A stretch of 64,000 nucleotides of DNA from an uncultured Erysipelotrichaceae bacterium (GCA_947649125.1 CANSQL010000002.1:1-64000), one strand, 5' to 3'; counted from the first letter of the stretch, positions 48,825-58,605 are shown. Notes: generated by a model not told the origin, from the letters alone. Translations and numbers: made by a program.

Positions 48825-49697
48825 ATGAAACAATATTTAGATTTATGCAGACACGTATTAGAAAACGGTGAGGATCGATTGGATCGCACCGGTACCGGAA
48901 CCCGTTCTGTTTTCGGTTATCAGATGCGTATGGATTTACGTGAAGGCTTTCCGCTTTTAACGACCAAAAAGGTATTTTTCCGCGGCTTGGCAGAGGAGCT
49001 GTTATGGATCATCTCCGGCAATACGAATATTCAGCCGTTAGTAAAGAAAAACGTAAAAATTTGGAATGAATGGCCTTATGAGGCATTCAAGGCTTCTGAT
49101 GATTATCATGGGGAAACCATGGAGGAATTCATTGAGAAAGTCAAAACCGATGATGAATTCGCAGAACGCTACGGTAAGCTCGGTCCCGTATACGGCAAGC
49201 AGTGGCGTGACTTTTTCGGCAAAGATCAGCTTGCGGAGCTGATTGATCATTTGAAAAACGATCCGTTTTCCCGCCGTCATATTATTTGCGCATGGAATCC
49301 GGCACAGATCGATGAAATGGCTTTGCCGCCTTGTCATGCGTTTATCCAGTTTTATGTCAGTGCCGATCGTAAGTATTTATCATGTCAGCTGTATCAGCGC
49401 AGTGCCGATATATTCTTAGGCGTACCCTTCAACATTGCTTCCTATGCACTGTTGACGCATATGCTGGCACAGGTGTGCGGCTATGAAGCAAAAGACTTTG
49501 TTCATACGTTCGGTGATGCTCATATTTATTTGGATCATATGCCCCAGATCAAGGAACAGCTTTCCCGCAATCCGTTGCCGCTTTGTAAATTGGAATTAAA
49601 TCCGGAAATCAAGCAGATTGAGGATTTTACCTATGAGGATATCAATCTTGTTGGATATGAATCACATCCGGCATTGAAGGGCAAGGTGTCGGTATAA
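48825..49697 (+). CDS. thyA: thymidylate synthase
   Basis: [35 protein letters not shown]...[12 protein letters not shown]. Confidence 0.98.
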   Translation: MKQYLDLCRHVLENGEDRLDRTGTGTRSVFGYQMRMDLREGFPLLTTKKVFFRGLAEELLWIISGNTNIQPLVKKNVKIWNEWPYEAFKASDDYHGETMEEFIEKVKTDDEFAERYGKLGPVYGKQWRDFFGKDQLAELIDHLKNDPFSRRHIICAWNPAQIDEMALPPCHAFIQFYVSADRKYLSCQLYQRSADIFLGVPFNIASYALLTHMLAQVCGYEAKDFVHTFGDAHIYLDHMPQIKEQLSRNPLPLCKLELNPEIKQIEDFTYEDINLVGYESHPALKGKVSV

Positions 49698-50170
49698 TGA
49701 TCTCTTTGATTGTTGCGCATGATGAAAAACGTGCCATCGGAAAGGACGGATGGATGCCTTGGAACCTGCCGCAGGATTTAGCGCATTTTAAGCGAGTAAC
49801 GCTGAATCATGCGATTTTAATGGGCAAAGTTACCTTTGAAGCAATGAAAAAGCCGCTTCCTAAGCGTCATACGTATGTTGCGACAAGAAACAGCGATTAT
49901 GAGTATGCGCATGAAGCGGTTACGATCGTTCATGATCTTGATTCCTTGCTGAAGCAATGGAAGGACAAGGAAGAGTGTCTGTATGTATGCGGCGGTGCAA
50001 ACATCTATGAACAGGCATTGCCGTATGTCGATGAAATGTGGATATCACTTGTTTACGGTGAACACGAAGCAGATACCTACTTTCCTGCATATGACAAAGA
50101 GGACTTTATCGTTGTTTCCAAAGAGGAGCTGCAGGACTTTATGATTATTCATTACCGCAGAAAGAAATAG
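49697..50170 (+). CDS. folA: dihydrofolate reductase
   Basis: [35 protein letters not shown]; thyA-folA overlap. Confidence 0.95.
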   Translation: MISLIVAHDEKRAIGKDGWMPWNLPQDLAHFKRVTLNHAILMGKVTFEAMKKPLPKRHTYVATRNSDYEYAHEAVTIVHDLDSLLKQWKDKEECLYVCGGANIYEQALPYVDEMWISLVYGEHEADTYFPAYDKEDFIVVSKEELQDFMIIHYRRKK

Positions 50171-50182
50171 AAAGAGGTAAGT

Positions 50183-51493
50183 ATGCGTTTTGTTGATATC
50201 ATTGAAAAAAAGAAGGCAGGCAAGTCTTTCACTGAGGCAGAGATTGACTTTTGGATCGAAGGCTATTGTAAAGGGGAGATTCCCGATTATCAGGTCAGTG
50301 CTTTGTGTATGGCAATCTGCTTTCAAGGCATGAATCGTCAGGAAACCGCTTGGCTTTGCGAGGCAATGCTCAACAGTGGTTCACAGATGGATTTAAGCGA
50401 TATCAGCGGCTGCATCTGTGACAAGCACTCAACCGGCGGTGTCGGTGATAAAACAAGTCTTGCGCTTGCGCCGATGGTTGCGGCATGCGGTGCCAAGATT
50501 GCGAAAATGAGCGGCAGGGGATTGGGCCATACCGGCGGTACGCTTGATAAGCTGGAATCTGTCTCTGATTTCAAAATCGTCCAAAGGGAAGCAGATTTTA
50601 TCAAGCAGGTCAATGAAATCAATTTAGCGATTATCGGGCAAAGTGAAAAGCTTGTACCGGCAGATCGTTTGTTGTACGGGCTTCGTGATGTAACGGCAAC
50701 GGTGGATTCAATTCCGTTGATTGCTTCCAGCATTATGTCAAAAAAGCTTGCATCGGGAGCTGATACGATTTTATTAGATGTGAAGTACGGCAAGGGTGCT
50801 TTTATGCCGACGATAGAAAAGGCACAGGAGCTGGCACAAACGATGATATCAATCGGTGCGCATTTTCATAAGGATACACGTGCCGTTATTACAAGCATGA
50901 ATCAGCCGTTAGGCATGGCAATCGGAAATGCGCTTGAACTTAAAGAAGCTATCGATACGCTGCAGGGCAAGGGGCCAAAGGATTTTACGCGCCTTTGTAT
51001 GGAGATGGGCAGTATTATGCTGATGCAGGCAAATATCGCACAAGATAAAAAGACCGCAGCAGAAATGCTTCATGAGGCAATTTCCTCAGGAAAAGCATTT
51101 GAAAAGCTGAAGGAAATGTGTGCATATCAAGGCGGAGATGTAAAACAGCTTGAAAATCCAAACCTTTTGCCTAAGGCCAAGTATATCGTTCCGATGCCCT
51201 CGCTTCACGAAGGCTATATCAAAGGCTTGCATGCACAACAGCTCGGAATTGGGGCAATGCGTTTAGGAGCCGGCAGAGCTACCAAGCAGGATCAAATTAA
51301 TCATGCGGTCGGTATCGTGCTTCAGCATAAAACAGGTGATTATGTAAAACAAGGTGATTGCTTAGCCTATATTCATACTGATTCTGAATTGAGTGAGGAA
51401 TGGAAGCATGATTTTTATGAAGCAATATCTTACAGCAAGGAGAGCGTTGAACCGGATACATTGATTGCGAAAATCATTGATTCTAACGAGTAG
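50183..51493 (+). CDS. pdp: pyrimidine-nucleoside phosphorylase
   Basis: KHSTGGVGDKTSLALAPMVAACGAKIAKMSGRGLGHTGGTLDKLES. Confidence 0.96.
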   Translation: MRFVDIIEKKKAGKSFTEAEIDFWIEGYCKGEIPDYQVSALCMAICFQGMNRQETAWLCEAMLNSGSQMDLSDISGCICDKHSTGGVGDKTSLALAPMVAACGAKIAKMSGRGLGHTGGTLDKLESVSDFKIVQREADFIKQVNEINLAIIGQSEKLVPADRLLYGLRDVTATVDSIPLIASSIMSKKLASGADTILLDVKYGKGAFMPTIEKAQELAQTMISIGAHFHKDTRAVITSMNQPLGMAIGNALELKEAIDTLQGKGPKDFTRLCMEMGSIMLMQANIAQDKKTAAEMLHEAISSGKAFEKLKEMCAYQGGDVKQLENPNLLPKAKYIVPMPSLHEGYIKGLHAQQLGIGAMRLGAGRATKQDQINHAVGIVLQHKTGDYVKQGDCLAYIHTDSELSEEWKHDFYEAISYSKESVEPDTLIAKIIDSNE

Positions 51494-51633
51494 TGATACT
51501 CGTTTTTATTATAATTACTATGTATTAATTTTATATTGTCAGTAAAAGCGGCTTATTAAATTGACATGCAGAAGCACCCATGTTAGAATTATAGCGTGAA
51601 AACGATTACAAGTTGACATAAAAGGAGAAAATT

Positions 51634-51834
51634 ATGAAAAATAAGCGAATAGAGGAAATTTTATTACCGCCAAGTATTGTATCATTTACGATAGTTACTT
51701 GTTTCTATTTCTTAATGGAGAATACGCATTCAGAGAGCACGGTACGTTCATTAATGTTTTTAATGTTAATTTTTCTTGTTTTAACAGTCGTATGCTTAGT
51801 GAAATTATTTAAGAACGGCGAGAGTAGAAGCTGA
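51634..51834 (+). CDS. 66-aa two-TM hypothetical protein
   Basis: SD aaaggag; preceded by TTGACA-17-TAGAAT near 51561; two hydrophobic helices. Confidence 0.65.
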   Translation: MKNKRIEEILLPPSIVSFTIVTCFYFLMENTHSESTVRSLMFLMLIFLVLTVVCLVKLFKNGESRS

Positions 51835-51869
51835 TAAAGCTAGATTTTTTATTATAAACGGAGAATGTT

Positions 51870-52400
51870 ATGAATACGAAGGGAAAGCTTTTGGTTATTA
51901 TCAGTGCAGTTGCGACTATACTATGTGTTTTTTATCTTACAATTTCTTCAACGGTTCAACCGATAGGGAATGAAAACAATGCCCATGCTTCGGCAATTTT
52001 AACATCATTTATGCAAAGTATTGATGCAGAAAACTGTGAAGGCTACAGCGGTGCTTGGATTGATGATAATGACAAAGCACATATTGCGTTTACTAACCTT
52101 GATTATAAAGAACAGGCAGAGCGTAAGGGTATTGTTTACGATGTATTTTCACATACGTTTACTGAAATTGTAAAGCTTCAAGATGAGGTTTCAAATGATC
52201 CAAGATTAGAGGGAAAAGTTAACGGCACTTCAGTTTCAGAAAGTGAAAATGCTTTGGAAATCGATTATTATCGGAAATCTGATTTAAAAAGTATCGAATC
52301 TGTAGTAGCTGATAAGAATAAGAAGCAGATCAAGATTAAGTATAATTATAAACCTGAACCTAATCAAAATGTTCCGAGTAAATATGAAGTAAAAAGATGA
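51870..52400 (+). CDS. membrane-anchored/secreted hypothetical protein
   Basis: N-terminal TM LLVIISAVATILCVFYLTI, then an extracytoplasmic-type domain (YSGAWIDDNDKAHIAFTN). Confidence 0.65.
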   Translation: MNTKGKLLVIISAVATILCVFYLTISSTVQPIGNENNAHASAILTSFMQSIDAENCEGYSGAWIDDNDKAHIAFTNLDYKEQAERKGIVYDVFSHTFTEIVKLQDEVSNDPRLEGKVNGTSVSESENALEIDYYRKSDLKSIESVVADKNKKQIKIKYNYKPEPNQNVPSKYEVKR

Positions 52401-52533
52401 GTGATTTTGTCTCTTGTCTTTTTATTTTCTGGTGGTTGTCGTTTTATAAATTATAAGTAATTTTAATCAATACTGTTTTTATATGTGGATGAAAGCAATT
52501 AAAAAATACATGATGTTATTTATTGATTTTGTT

Positions 52534-52570
52534 TTGACTTTGGTTATTTCTTATAGTACACTATAAGAAA
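52534..52570 (+). promoter_or_regulatory. promoter of the XRE-TPR regulator overlapped by a perfect inverted repeat
   Basis: TTGACT-17-TACACT; IR TTTCTTATAG-TACA-CTATAAGAAA (52547-52570). Confidence 0.65.
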
Positions 52571-52582
52571 AGGGGGATACTA

Positions 52583-53848
52583 ATGAATATAAATAAAAAT
52601 TTGATTTTTTCAGAGGTTAGCTCGAAAGGTTCTATTTTTAAAGTTCATCGTAAAGATAGAAAAATGACTTTACATTATGTCGCAGCTCAGACCGGAGTAT
52701 CATCTAAAAAATTAAGTGATTTTGAAAAGGGAAGAACGAATTTTAAAGACGAGACTATTAAGCTTTTATACAAATGCTTAGAAATAGACTATGTATATAG
52801 CGAAGAAAACAAAATTAAATTCAAAAGGTGTTTTTATAATTTTTATGAAGCCTTATTATGCTTTGATGAAAATGTAGAAAATGAATATAGGATAGCACGT
52901 GAAATGCTTAAATTCATTCAAACAACTAATGTTTATCCTCAATACCTATTAATGGAACTTATTTACCATGTTTTTCATAATGATATGTTATATGATTATG
53001 AAAAAAACATTACCATTATACAAGCGCATATTCAAAACTTAGATAATAAACAAAAGTTAATTTTTCATGATTGCGTTGCTTTGTATTTCATGGGACAAAA
53101 ATTATATCATGAAGCACTAAAGCATTTTGAATACGCATTAGAATACAGTCATGACGGAGCAGGAGCTATTGTAAATTATCATAAGGGCTTGCTTTATATG
53201 GATATGAATAACCCTTGTAAGGCATTGGGCTGTGTTTTAAAAGCTAAATTTTATTTTGATAATAATCATTATGTAAAACGCTCGATATTAAGCAATCTTA
53301 AGATTGCTTGTATTTATCGATATCTACATTGTTATGATAGGGCTTTAGAGATTTATGCCTATTGTATTCCGTTGATGAAATCATATTCGATGGAAAGCAA
53401 ATATAAAACAGCGTATATTAATTATTTATGGTGCATGATTCTTGCCGAAAAATACAATGATGTAATAACAGTCATTGATGAATTAGATGATGAGTTAAAG
53501 CAGTCCTCGATCTTTTATTTATATTATTCTTTGGCAAATGAAAAGTTAGGTCATCATAAATTAGCTGCTAAAAATATTATTGAAGCAAAGAAGTGCTTAA
53601 AGGGATGCGAACAAACACCTTTATTAAAAGTCATAGTAGAAACATATTATACCTATTTATCGACAAATAAGAAGCAAGAAACAAAATTAAAGAAATTAAA
53701 TTTAACATTGAATGAAGCGCAAAACAGTAATAATATAGAATTACAAAGATTTGTTATAGAGATGATTATAGACATTTTAGACCCTGAATTACAGACAGAT
53801 GCAATTATAGATTATTATAAAATGATGCTTAAAAGCTATAAATCTTAA
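52583..53848 (+). CDS. XRE HTH + TPR-like regulator (RRNPP-like)
   Basis: HTH FKVHRKDRKMTLHYVAAQTGVSSKKLSDFEKGRTNFKDETIKLL followed by helical repeats. Confidence 0.82.
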   Translation: MNINKNLIFSEVSSKGSIFKVHRKDRKMTLHYVAAQTGVSSKKLSDFEKGRTNFKDETIKLLYKCLEIDYVYSEENKIKFKRCFYNFYEALLCFDENVENEYRIAREMLKFIQTTNVYPQYLLMELIYHVFHNDMLYDYEKNITIIQAHIQNLDNKQKLIFHDCVALYFMGQKLYHEALKHFEYALEYSHDGAGAIVNYHKGLLYMDMNNPCKALGCVLKAKFYFDNNHYVKRSILSNLKIACIYRYLHCYDRALEIYAYCIPLMKSYSMESKYKTAYINYLWCMILAEKYNDVITVIDELDDELKQSSIFYLYYSLANEKLGHHKLAAKNIIEAKKCLKGCEQTPLLKVIVETYYTYLSTNKKQETKLKKLNLTLNEAQNSNNIELQRFVIEMIIDILDPELQTDAIIDYYKMMLKSYKS

Positions 53849-54074
53849 TGGAAATGCATTAGATTGTTATTATGTGATATAATTGTTGAAATTTGATTAT
53901 ATTTCTATATTATATTCTATTTAACAACTTATGAGTAAATTAAGGTGATGAATTATGATGTTATGAAATTTTAATGAATGATTTAACTTAGTTATAATGA
54001 CCCAATAGTGTCATAAAAGTTATTTTTTGATGAAAAAAGTATATTATTTTCACTATAATAAATCGTTTTGAGAT

Positions 54075-54127
54075 TTGACAGTTATGTATTGATGGATTAT
54101 CATATGAATGTAAGAGCGCTTTTACAT
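54075..54127 (+). promoter_or_regulatory. promoter (TTGACA-17-TATCAT) and downstream palindrome for the secreted-protein gene
   Basis: -35 54075-54080, -10 54098-54103, near-perfect palindrome ATGTAAgAGCGCTtTTACAT at 54108-54127. Confidence 0.6.
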
Positions 54128-54152
54128 AAGATACGAATGGAGGAGAATAAAA

Positions 54153-54566
54153 ATGAAAAAATTTATGAGTGCAATTTTATCCTTAAGTATGGCTTTAATT
54201 GCGATTGCTGCTCCTATGCAGACAAATGCAAATGAAGGAAGATCTATTGCACCACCGGATGAAGGTGGAGGATACCCTACTGCCACTGTTACTAGATCAT
54301 CTTGGTCAGTGTCAAAGGCTACTGGTCAATCGGTGACATTTTATGTTCAAGCCAAAGAGAACACTGCCAGCTATACAATGGTGAAAGTAACACTTACAAA
54401 TGCTAAATTGACTGATAAGAACGGAAAAGTAGTATGTAATAAGATTGGTACTGCTGGAACTTGTTCTACAGTTACAACAGCAGGCGTAAATAATAGATTT
54501 ACAGTAAAAGCCGGAACAAATGGCTATGGTGCGGCATATTATGTGAATTCCGCATATTATCGCTAA
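54153..54566 (+). CDS. small secreted two-cysteine protein, candidate bacteriocin-like/exported effector
   Basis: Sec signal MKKFMSAILSLSMALIAIAAPMQTNANEG; ~110-aa Thr/Val/Ala-rich mature region with C-N9-C (CNKIGTAGTC). Confidence 0.8.
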   Translation: MKKFMSAILSLSMALIAIAAPMQTNANEGRSIAPPDEGGGYPTATVTRSSWSVSKATGQSVTFYVQAKENTASYTMVKVTLTNAKLTDKNGKVVCNKIGTAGTCSTVTTAGVNNRFTVKAGTNGYGAAYYVNSAYYR

Positions 54567-54573
54567 TAGTATC

Positions 54574-54613
54574 AAAGTGATACAGTATTATGTTATAATT
54601 ACTGTATCACTTT
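54574..54613 (+). repeat. perfect 14-bp stem-loop (attenuator/processing-like) between the secreted-protein gene and the ABC genes
   Basis: AAAGTGATACAGTA-N12-TACTGTATCACTTT with no long T-run. Confidence 0.75.
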
Positions 54614-54638
54614 ACTATCTTTATCGGAGGATAACTTT

Positions 54639-56630
54639 ATGAAAATTACAAATCTACAAAAGGAATATCATAATCAAAACGATATTGCATGTGTATTTCA
54701 GAATTTATCATTTGAAGTAACCAAGTGTGGTTTATATTTGTTGCTGCAGGAAAGCGGCGGGGGAAAAACAACATTATTCCGTATTCTGTCCGGTGAGGAT
54801 AAGGAGTATCAGGGAGAAGTACATATTGACGGTAATATTGTCATGATTGATCAAGAAGTACGACTGATGGAATCCATGAGTGTGTGGCAAAACCTATCGA
54901 TGGTGTGTGAGGATGAATCTCAAATCACGTTATTATTAGAAATGATGCAGATGAAGGAACATCGTGATAAAAAAGTGAAATTTCTTTCATTAGGTCAGAA
55001 AAAACGTGTACAGATTATTCGCGGCTTTTTAATGCAGCCATCGATTTACTTATGTGATGAACCTACTGCATCTCTTGATGAAGAAAACGCACATATTATA
55101 ATGGAATTTTTGAAAAAGCGCAGTGAACAGACGTGCGTTATTGTGGCTACACATGATGAAGTATTATGTAAGCCTTATGCAGATTATGTAATGAGACTCT
55201 ATAAGGATCATATCGATATTTCTGAATTAACGAACGTAAGTCATAATCATATTCCTAATATGAATGAATATCCTCAACAGAAAAGAAAACAACAAATACG
55301 CTTTGCATGGCAAAGATTACTGTCAAGAAAACCGGAAGCAATCCTAACTTTATTGTTGCTTTGTTTTCTGTTCTTTACTGCTTATATCGGAATTGTAGGT
55401 ATCGACGTATTTACCAAAGCTGCTCAATATGAGCATATATGGGAAAACGGCGAAAATCATTTGCGTTCACAGCCGAAAGACACACCGAGTGATAGCGATA
55501 GTAATTTGAATATGGTGCACTATGAATCCGATCAATATAATTTCTACACATATGAAGATGCCAAAAAGCTATATGAAAACGATCGCAACATCATCGGCTA
55601 TTATTTGGGCTGGGATATCGATGTTTATTCAGACACCAGAACGATAGAAGATGGTCTGATGGAAACCAATGAATCCTTTTGGCAACAGTTCTATTATAAA
55701 TATGATGATAATGGTTTAGGCGGTCCTGAATTTTCAGGTTTTGACTTTTTGGGTCTTTATCCTGAATACGACTTATCCAAAGAAGAACGAATCTTTATCT
55801 ATGAAATGTTCGATCAAAAAAAGCTTCCTTTACTTTACGGTGATTATATGAAAGATGATAATGATGTGCTTATTTCAGCTAATTTAGCGCAGGTCTTATG
55901 CAGAATATACGGGTGTGATTCGATTGAAAAGCTGATCGGGCGTGATTTGATATTATATACAAACTTCCTCAGTGATTTTGATACGGCTGAAGCCGTTGAA
56001 CATAGGGCATTTCACGCAAAAATCAGCGGTATTACGAATTATCAAAATCTAAGTCAAAATCAAGTGTTTACACAGGAACAAGCATATACAAATGCAATGC
56101 GTAAAAGCTATCAATATCAGCGAGAGGATATGCAGTATCATCACCTCGATTTATTGATTGATCCTGCGGCAGATGATTTTGAAACAATACGTTTACATGC
56201 GAATAAAGTCTTAAATAAAGAGAAAAATGATTTTGTGTTTTTTCAAGACAGCATTACATGGAATGAAGGCTTTGCCCCAAGCAGATTCAATCAACCATCG
56301 ATTCAGCTGTATAAAAACATCGCTTGCATCTTATGCGTACCCCTATTGATTTTCTATAGTATTGAAAAACTGTTTTTCAGAAAAAGAGAGAAAAAAGAAG
56401 CGTTGATTATGAAAAAACTGGGGTATCGCTATTCCTTTGTGGAACACATACAGGCATGGATATTGTTAAGCTTGATAATACCTTCAGTACTGATCCTATA
56501 TGGAGTATTGCTTATTACTGATTTCGGAAAGAAGCTTGGCTTTCTGCCGCTTTCACTGTTAAGTATATGGGGAATCATCGTTGTCCTATGTACAATTCTG
56601 AATGCAGTCAGAGTAAGGAAGGAAGGCTAG
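54639..56630 (+). CDS. ABC transporter ATPase-permease fusion (MacB-like topology), variant Walker A
   Basis: QESGGGKTTLF, FLSLGQKKRVQIIRG, IYLCDEPTASLDEE; TM1, ~300-aa external domain, then three TMs. Confidence 0.85.
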   Translation: MKITNLQKEYHNQNDIACVFQNLSFEVTKCGLYLLLQESGGGKTTLFRILSGEDKEYQGEVHIDGNIVMIDQEVRLMESMSVWQNLSMVCEDESQITLLLEMMQMKEHRDKKVKFLSLGQKKRVQIIRGFLMQPSIYLCDEPTASLDEENAHIIMEFLKKRSEQTCVIVATHDEVLCKPYADYVMRLYKDHIDISELTNVSHNHIPNMNEYPQQKRKQQIRFAWQRLLSRKPEAILTLLLLCFLFFTAYIGIVGIDVFTKAAQYEHIWENGENHLRSQPKDTPSDSDSNLNMVHYESDQYNFYTYEDAKKLYENDRNIIGYYLGWDIDVYSDTRTIEDGLMETNESFWQQFYYKYDDNGLGGPEFSGFDFLGLYPEYDLSKEERIFIYEMFDQKKLPLLYGDYMKDDNDVLISANLAQVLCRIYGCDSIEKLIGRDLILYTNFLSDFDTAEAVEHRAFHAKISGITNYQNLSQNQVFTQEQAYTNAMRKSYQYQREDMQYHHLDLLIDPAADDFETIRLHANKVLNKEKNDFVFFQDSITWNEGFAPSRFNQPSIQLYKNIACILCVPLLIFYSIEKLFFRKREKKEALIMKKLGYRYSFVEHIQAWILLSLIIPSVLILYGVLLITDFGKKLGFLPLSLLSIWGIIVVLCTILNAVRVRKEG

Positions 56631-56634
56631 GGCC

Positions 56635-58380
56635 GTGAGCATACTGAAAATCGATCACTTAAAAAAATCCTTCGGTGATAAGGTCGTTTTGAATGACATT
56701 TCGCTTTCTATAGATCACCCCGGTTTATATTTATTATACGGAGTCAGCGGCTGCGGAAAAACGACCCTGCTTCATATAATTACCGGCTTTCTGAAGCCTG
56801 ACAGCGGCAATGTAATAATTCAAGAGGACATACAGCCTGCATACAGCTTTCAAGACAGCGAATTGCTTCCTGATTTTACGGTGAAAGAAAATATTGAATT
56901 GGTTCAGCGGTTTCACTCTGAAAAGGTTGATATCGATACAATCGTTCAAGAATTGAATATTGCACAATTAATGCAGCGCTATCCGCATGAATGCTCCCAA
57001 GGACAAAAAAATCGTATAGCACTGGCTCGTGCTTTAAGCAGGAAGGCACCCCTTATTTTGGTTGATGAGCCTACAGAAGCGTTAGATGAGGATAATCGCA
57101 ACCGGGTCAAAAATTTGCTTCAACAGGAAGCCAAAAACAGTGTCGTTATTGCGGTTACCCACGATCGAGAATGGATAGAAAGTGCACATGCAAGCGTATA
57201 TGAATTGAAGTATCAAAGGCTCACTTGCATTCGTTCCAATGAAACAAATGAAGCATTAAAACCATCAATTCCTAAGGATACAGATAATTCTTTTTTGCAA
57301 AATATCATGAAACGAATCATGAAGCCCTCGATGAAAATTAACGGGTGGCTGTTTCTCTTACTTTCGATGTTAATTACAATATTATCCATATTGCCGACCT
57401 TCTTATTTTCTTATGAATATCGTAATCAAAGCTTAAATGCCGATGTAATTTACATAGACAGAGGATTTTCGCAAACTGCATTTTCGTATAGCGAAGCTGA
57501 GGTAATACCGTCCTTTGATACATTGCCGTTTCAAGGAAAGCGATATAAGATTCGTCTTTATCCGTTTATCGAAAATACAGCTAAGCTTCCGATCACAGGA
57601 AAAGATAAGGTAAACGGTTATGAAATTATAATCAATCAAAATACGGCTGCTGTCTTGGCAGAAGCACAAGGAGTAGAAACCGATGAACTGCTGAATCAAA
57701 CAATCGCTGTTCCGTTTCGCCTCAGAGGTACTGAATATTATACAGATATGAAAATTGTCGGTATGATAGAGGAAACTGCGGTAGGGGAACAAATGCAGAT
57801 TTACTATCATAAGCCTACGATTGATTCACATTTTCAAAAGCTTTTTTCAAAAAATGAACTGCTTGAACAAGCTGAATTATATATGCTGAAGGTAGAGGAA
57901 GCTGATGTAGTTTCAACGTATCAAAAAATACAACAAAGCTATCCGAATTTTGCACTTTACAACAGTATGATTTATGAACATGATACACGCATCATGAATT
58001 TTGAAAGGTATCAAATCGTTTACTACATCATATTTGCTGTATTCTATTGTTTTTCAGTGCTATTTTATCTATATTATCAGATTAAGGAAATGAATGTATA
58101 CATGGCACAGTATGTAACACTCCATATATGCGGTGTGAAAGAATCTATGTTGGCAAACAATTATCGTGTGATAAAATGGCTTCACCATATAAAAATCGCG
58201 CTATTACCGGTTGTGTTCTTATCGGTAAGCAATTATTTTGTCGATATGTCAATTATTCTATTGACACTGTTACTGTTGTTTATCGTCTGTATGCCGATGA
58301 TCATGATTTTGCTTATGTCGCTGCGATTGAAAAAATCATCGTTCAGCGCAGTTTTACAAAGAGATAAGGATCAGAAATAA
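56635..58380 (+). CDS. ABC transporter ATPase-permease fusion (MacB-like topology)
   Basis: [42 protein letters not shown]1, external domain, three TMs. Confidence 0.85.
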   Translation: MSILKIDHLKKSFGDKVVLNDISLSIDHPGLYLLYGVSGCGKTTLLHIITGFLKPDSGNVIIQEDIQPAYSFQDSELLPDFTVKENIELVQRFHSEKVDIDTIVQELNIAQLMQRYPHECSQGQKNRIALARALSRKAPLILVDEPTEALDEDNRNRVKNLLQQEAKNSVVIAVTHDREWIESAHASVYELKYQRLTCIRSNETNEALKPSIPKDTDNSFLQNIMKRIMKPSMKINGWLFLLLSMLITILSILPTFLFSYEYRNQSLNADVIYIDRGFSQTAFSYSEAEVIPSFDTLPFQGKRYKIRLYPFIENTAKLPITGKDKVNGYEIIINQNTAAVLAEAQGVETDELLNQTIAVPFRLRGTEYYTDMKIVGMIEETAVGEQMQIYYHKPTIDSHFQKLFSKNELLEQAELYMLKVEEADVVSTYQKIQQSYPNFALYNSMIYEHDTRIMNFERYQIVYYIIFAVFYCFSVLFYLYYQIKEMNVYMAQYVTLHICGVKESMLANNYRVIKWLHHIKIALLPVVFLSVSNYFVDMSIILLTLLLLFIVCMPMIMILLMSLRLKKSSFSAVLQRDKDQK

Positions 58381-58413
58381 ACAATACAATTATGATTACT
58401 GTCTCAATCACTG

Positions 58414-58450
58414 ACTGTTCACTGATATCCTGTCAGTAAACAGTTTTTTT
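58414..58450 (+). terminator. terminator after the ABC genes
   Basis: ACTGTTcACTGA tatccTG TCAGTaAACAGT ttttttt. Confidence 0.75.
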
Positions 58451-58554
58451 ACATTACTGTCCTTATTCGGCACTTCATAAAATACGCATAAAAACACATA
58501 ATAAATAAGAGTGAATGAATCTTTTACCCAACAAAAGCTATTTTATTAAACATG

Positions 58555-58587
58555 GTACTTGACAATGCAAGGTACTGGATGTATTAT
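58555..58587 (+). promoter_or_regulatory. promoter (TTGACA-17-TATTAT) with overlapping imperfect inverted repeat upstream of padR
   Basis: GTACTTG-N6-CAAGGTAC overlapping the -35 region. Confidence 0.5.
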
Positions 58588-58605
58588 AATAGTGAGGTGA
58601 AGGTA

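Noticed and set aside
52547-52570. Shared operator between the XRE-TPR promoter (TCTTATAG/CTATAAGA) and the ATPase leader near 15660
   Set aside because: Half-sites are the same but in opposite relative orientation with very different spacing in AT-rich DNA; likely coincidence.
54030-54071. Short ORF MKKVYYFHYNKSF between the XRE-TPR regulator and the secreted protein, as a possible pheromone for an RRNPP-type system
   Set aside because: No clear SD and ends before the promoter of the downstream gene; too speculative without expression data.
54108-54127. Canonical cre (CcpA) site
   Set aside because: Core AGCGCT palindrome is present but the TG-N14-CA spacing differs from the usual TG-N10-CA; reported only as an unassigned palindrome.
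54153-54566. Assignment of the secreted protein to the lactococcin 972 family
   Set aside because: Operon context is similar, but the mature sequence lacks a recognisable Lcn972 pattern; left as unknown family.
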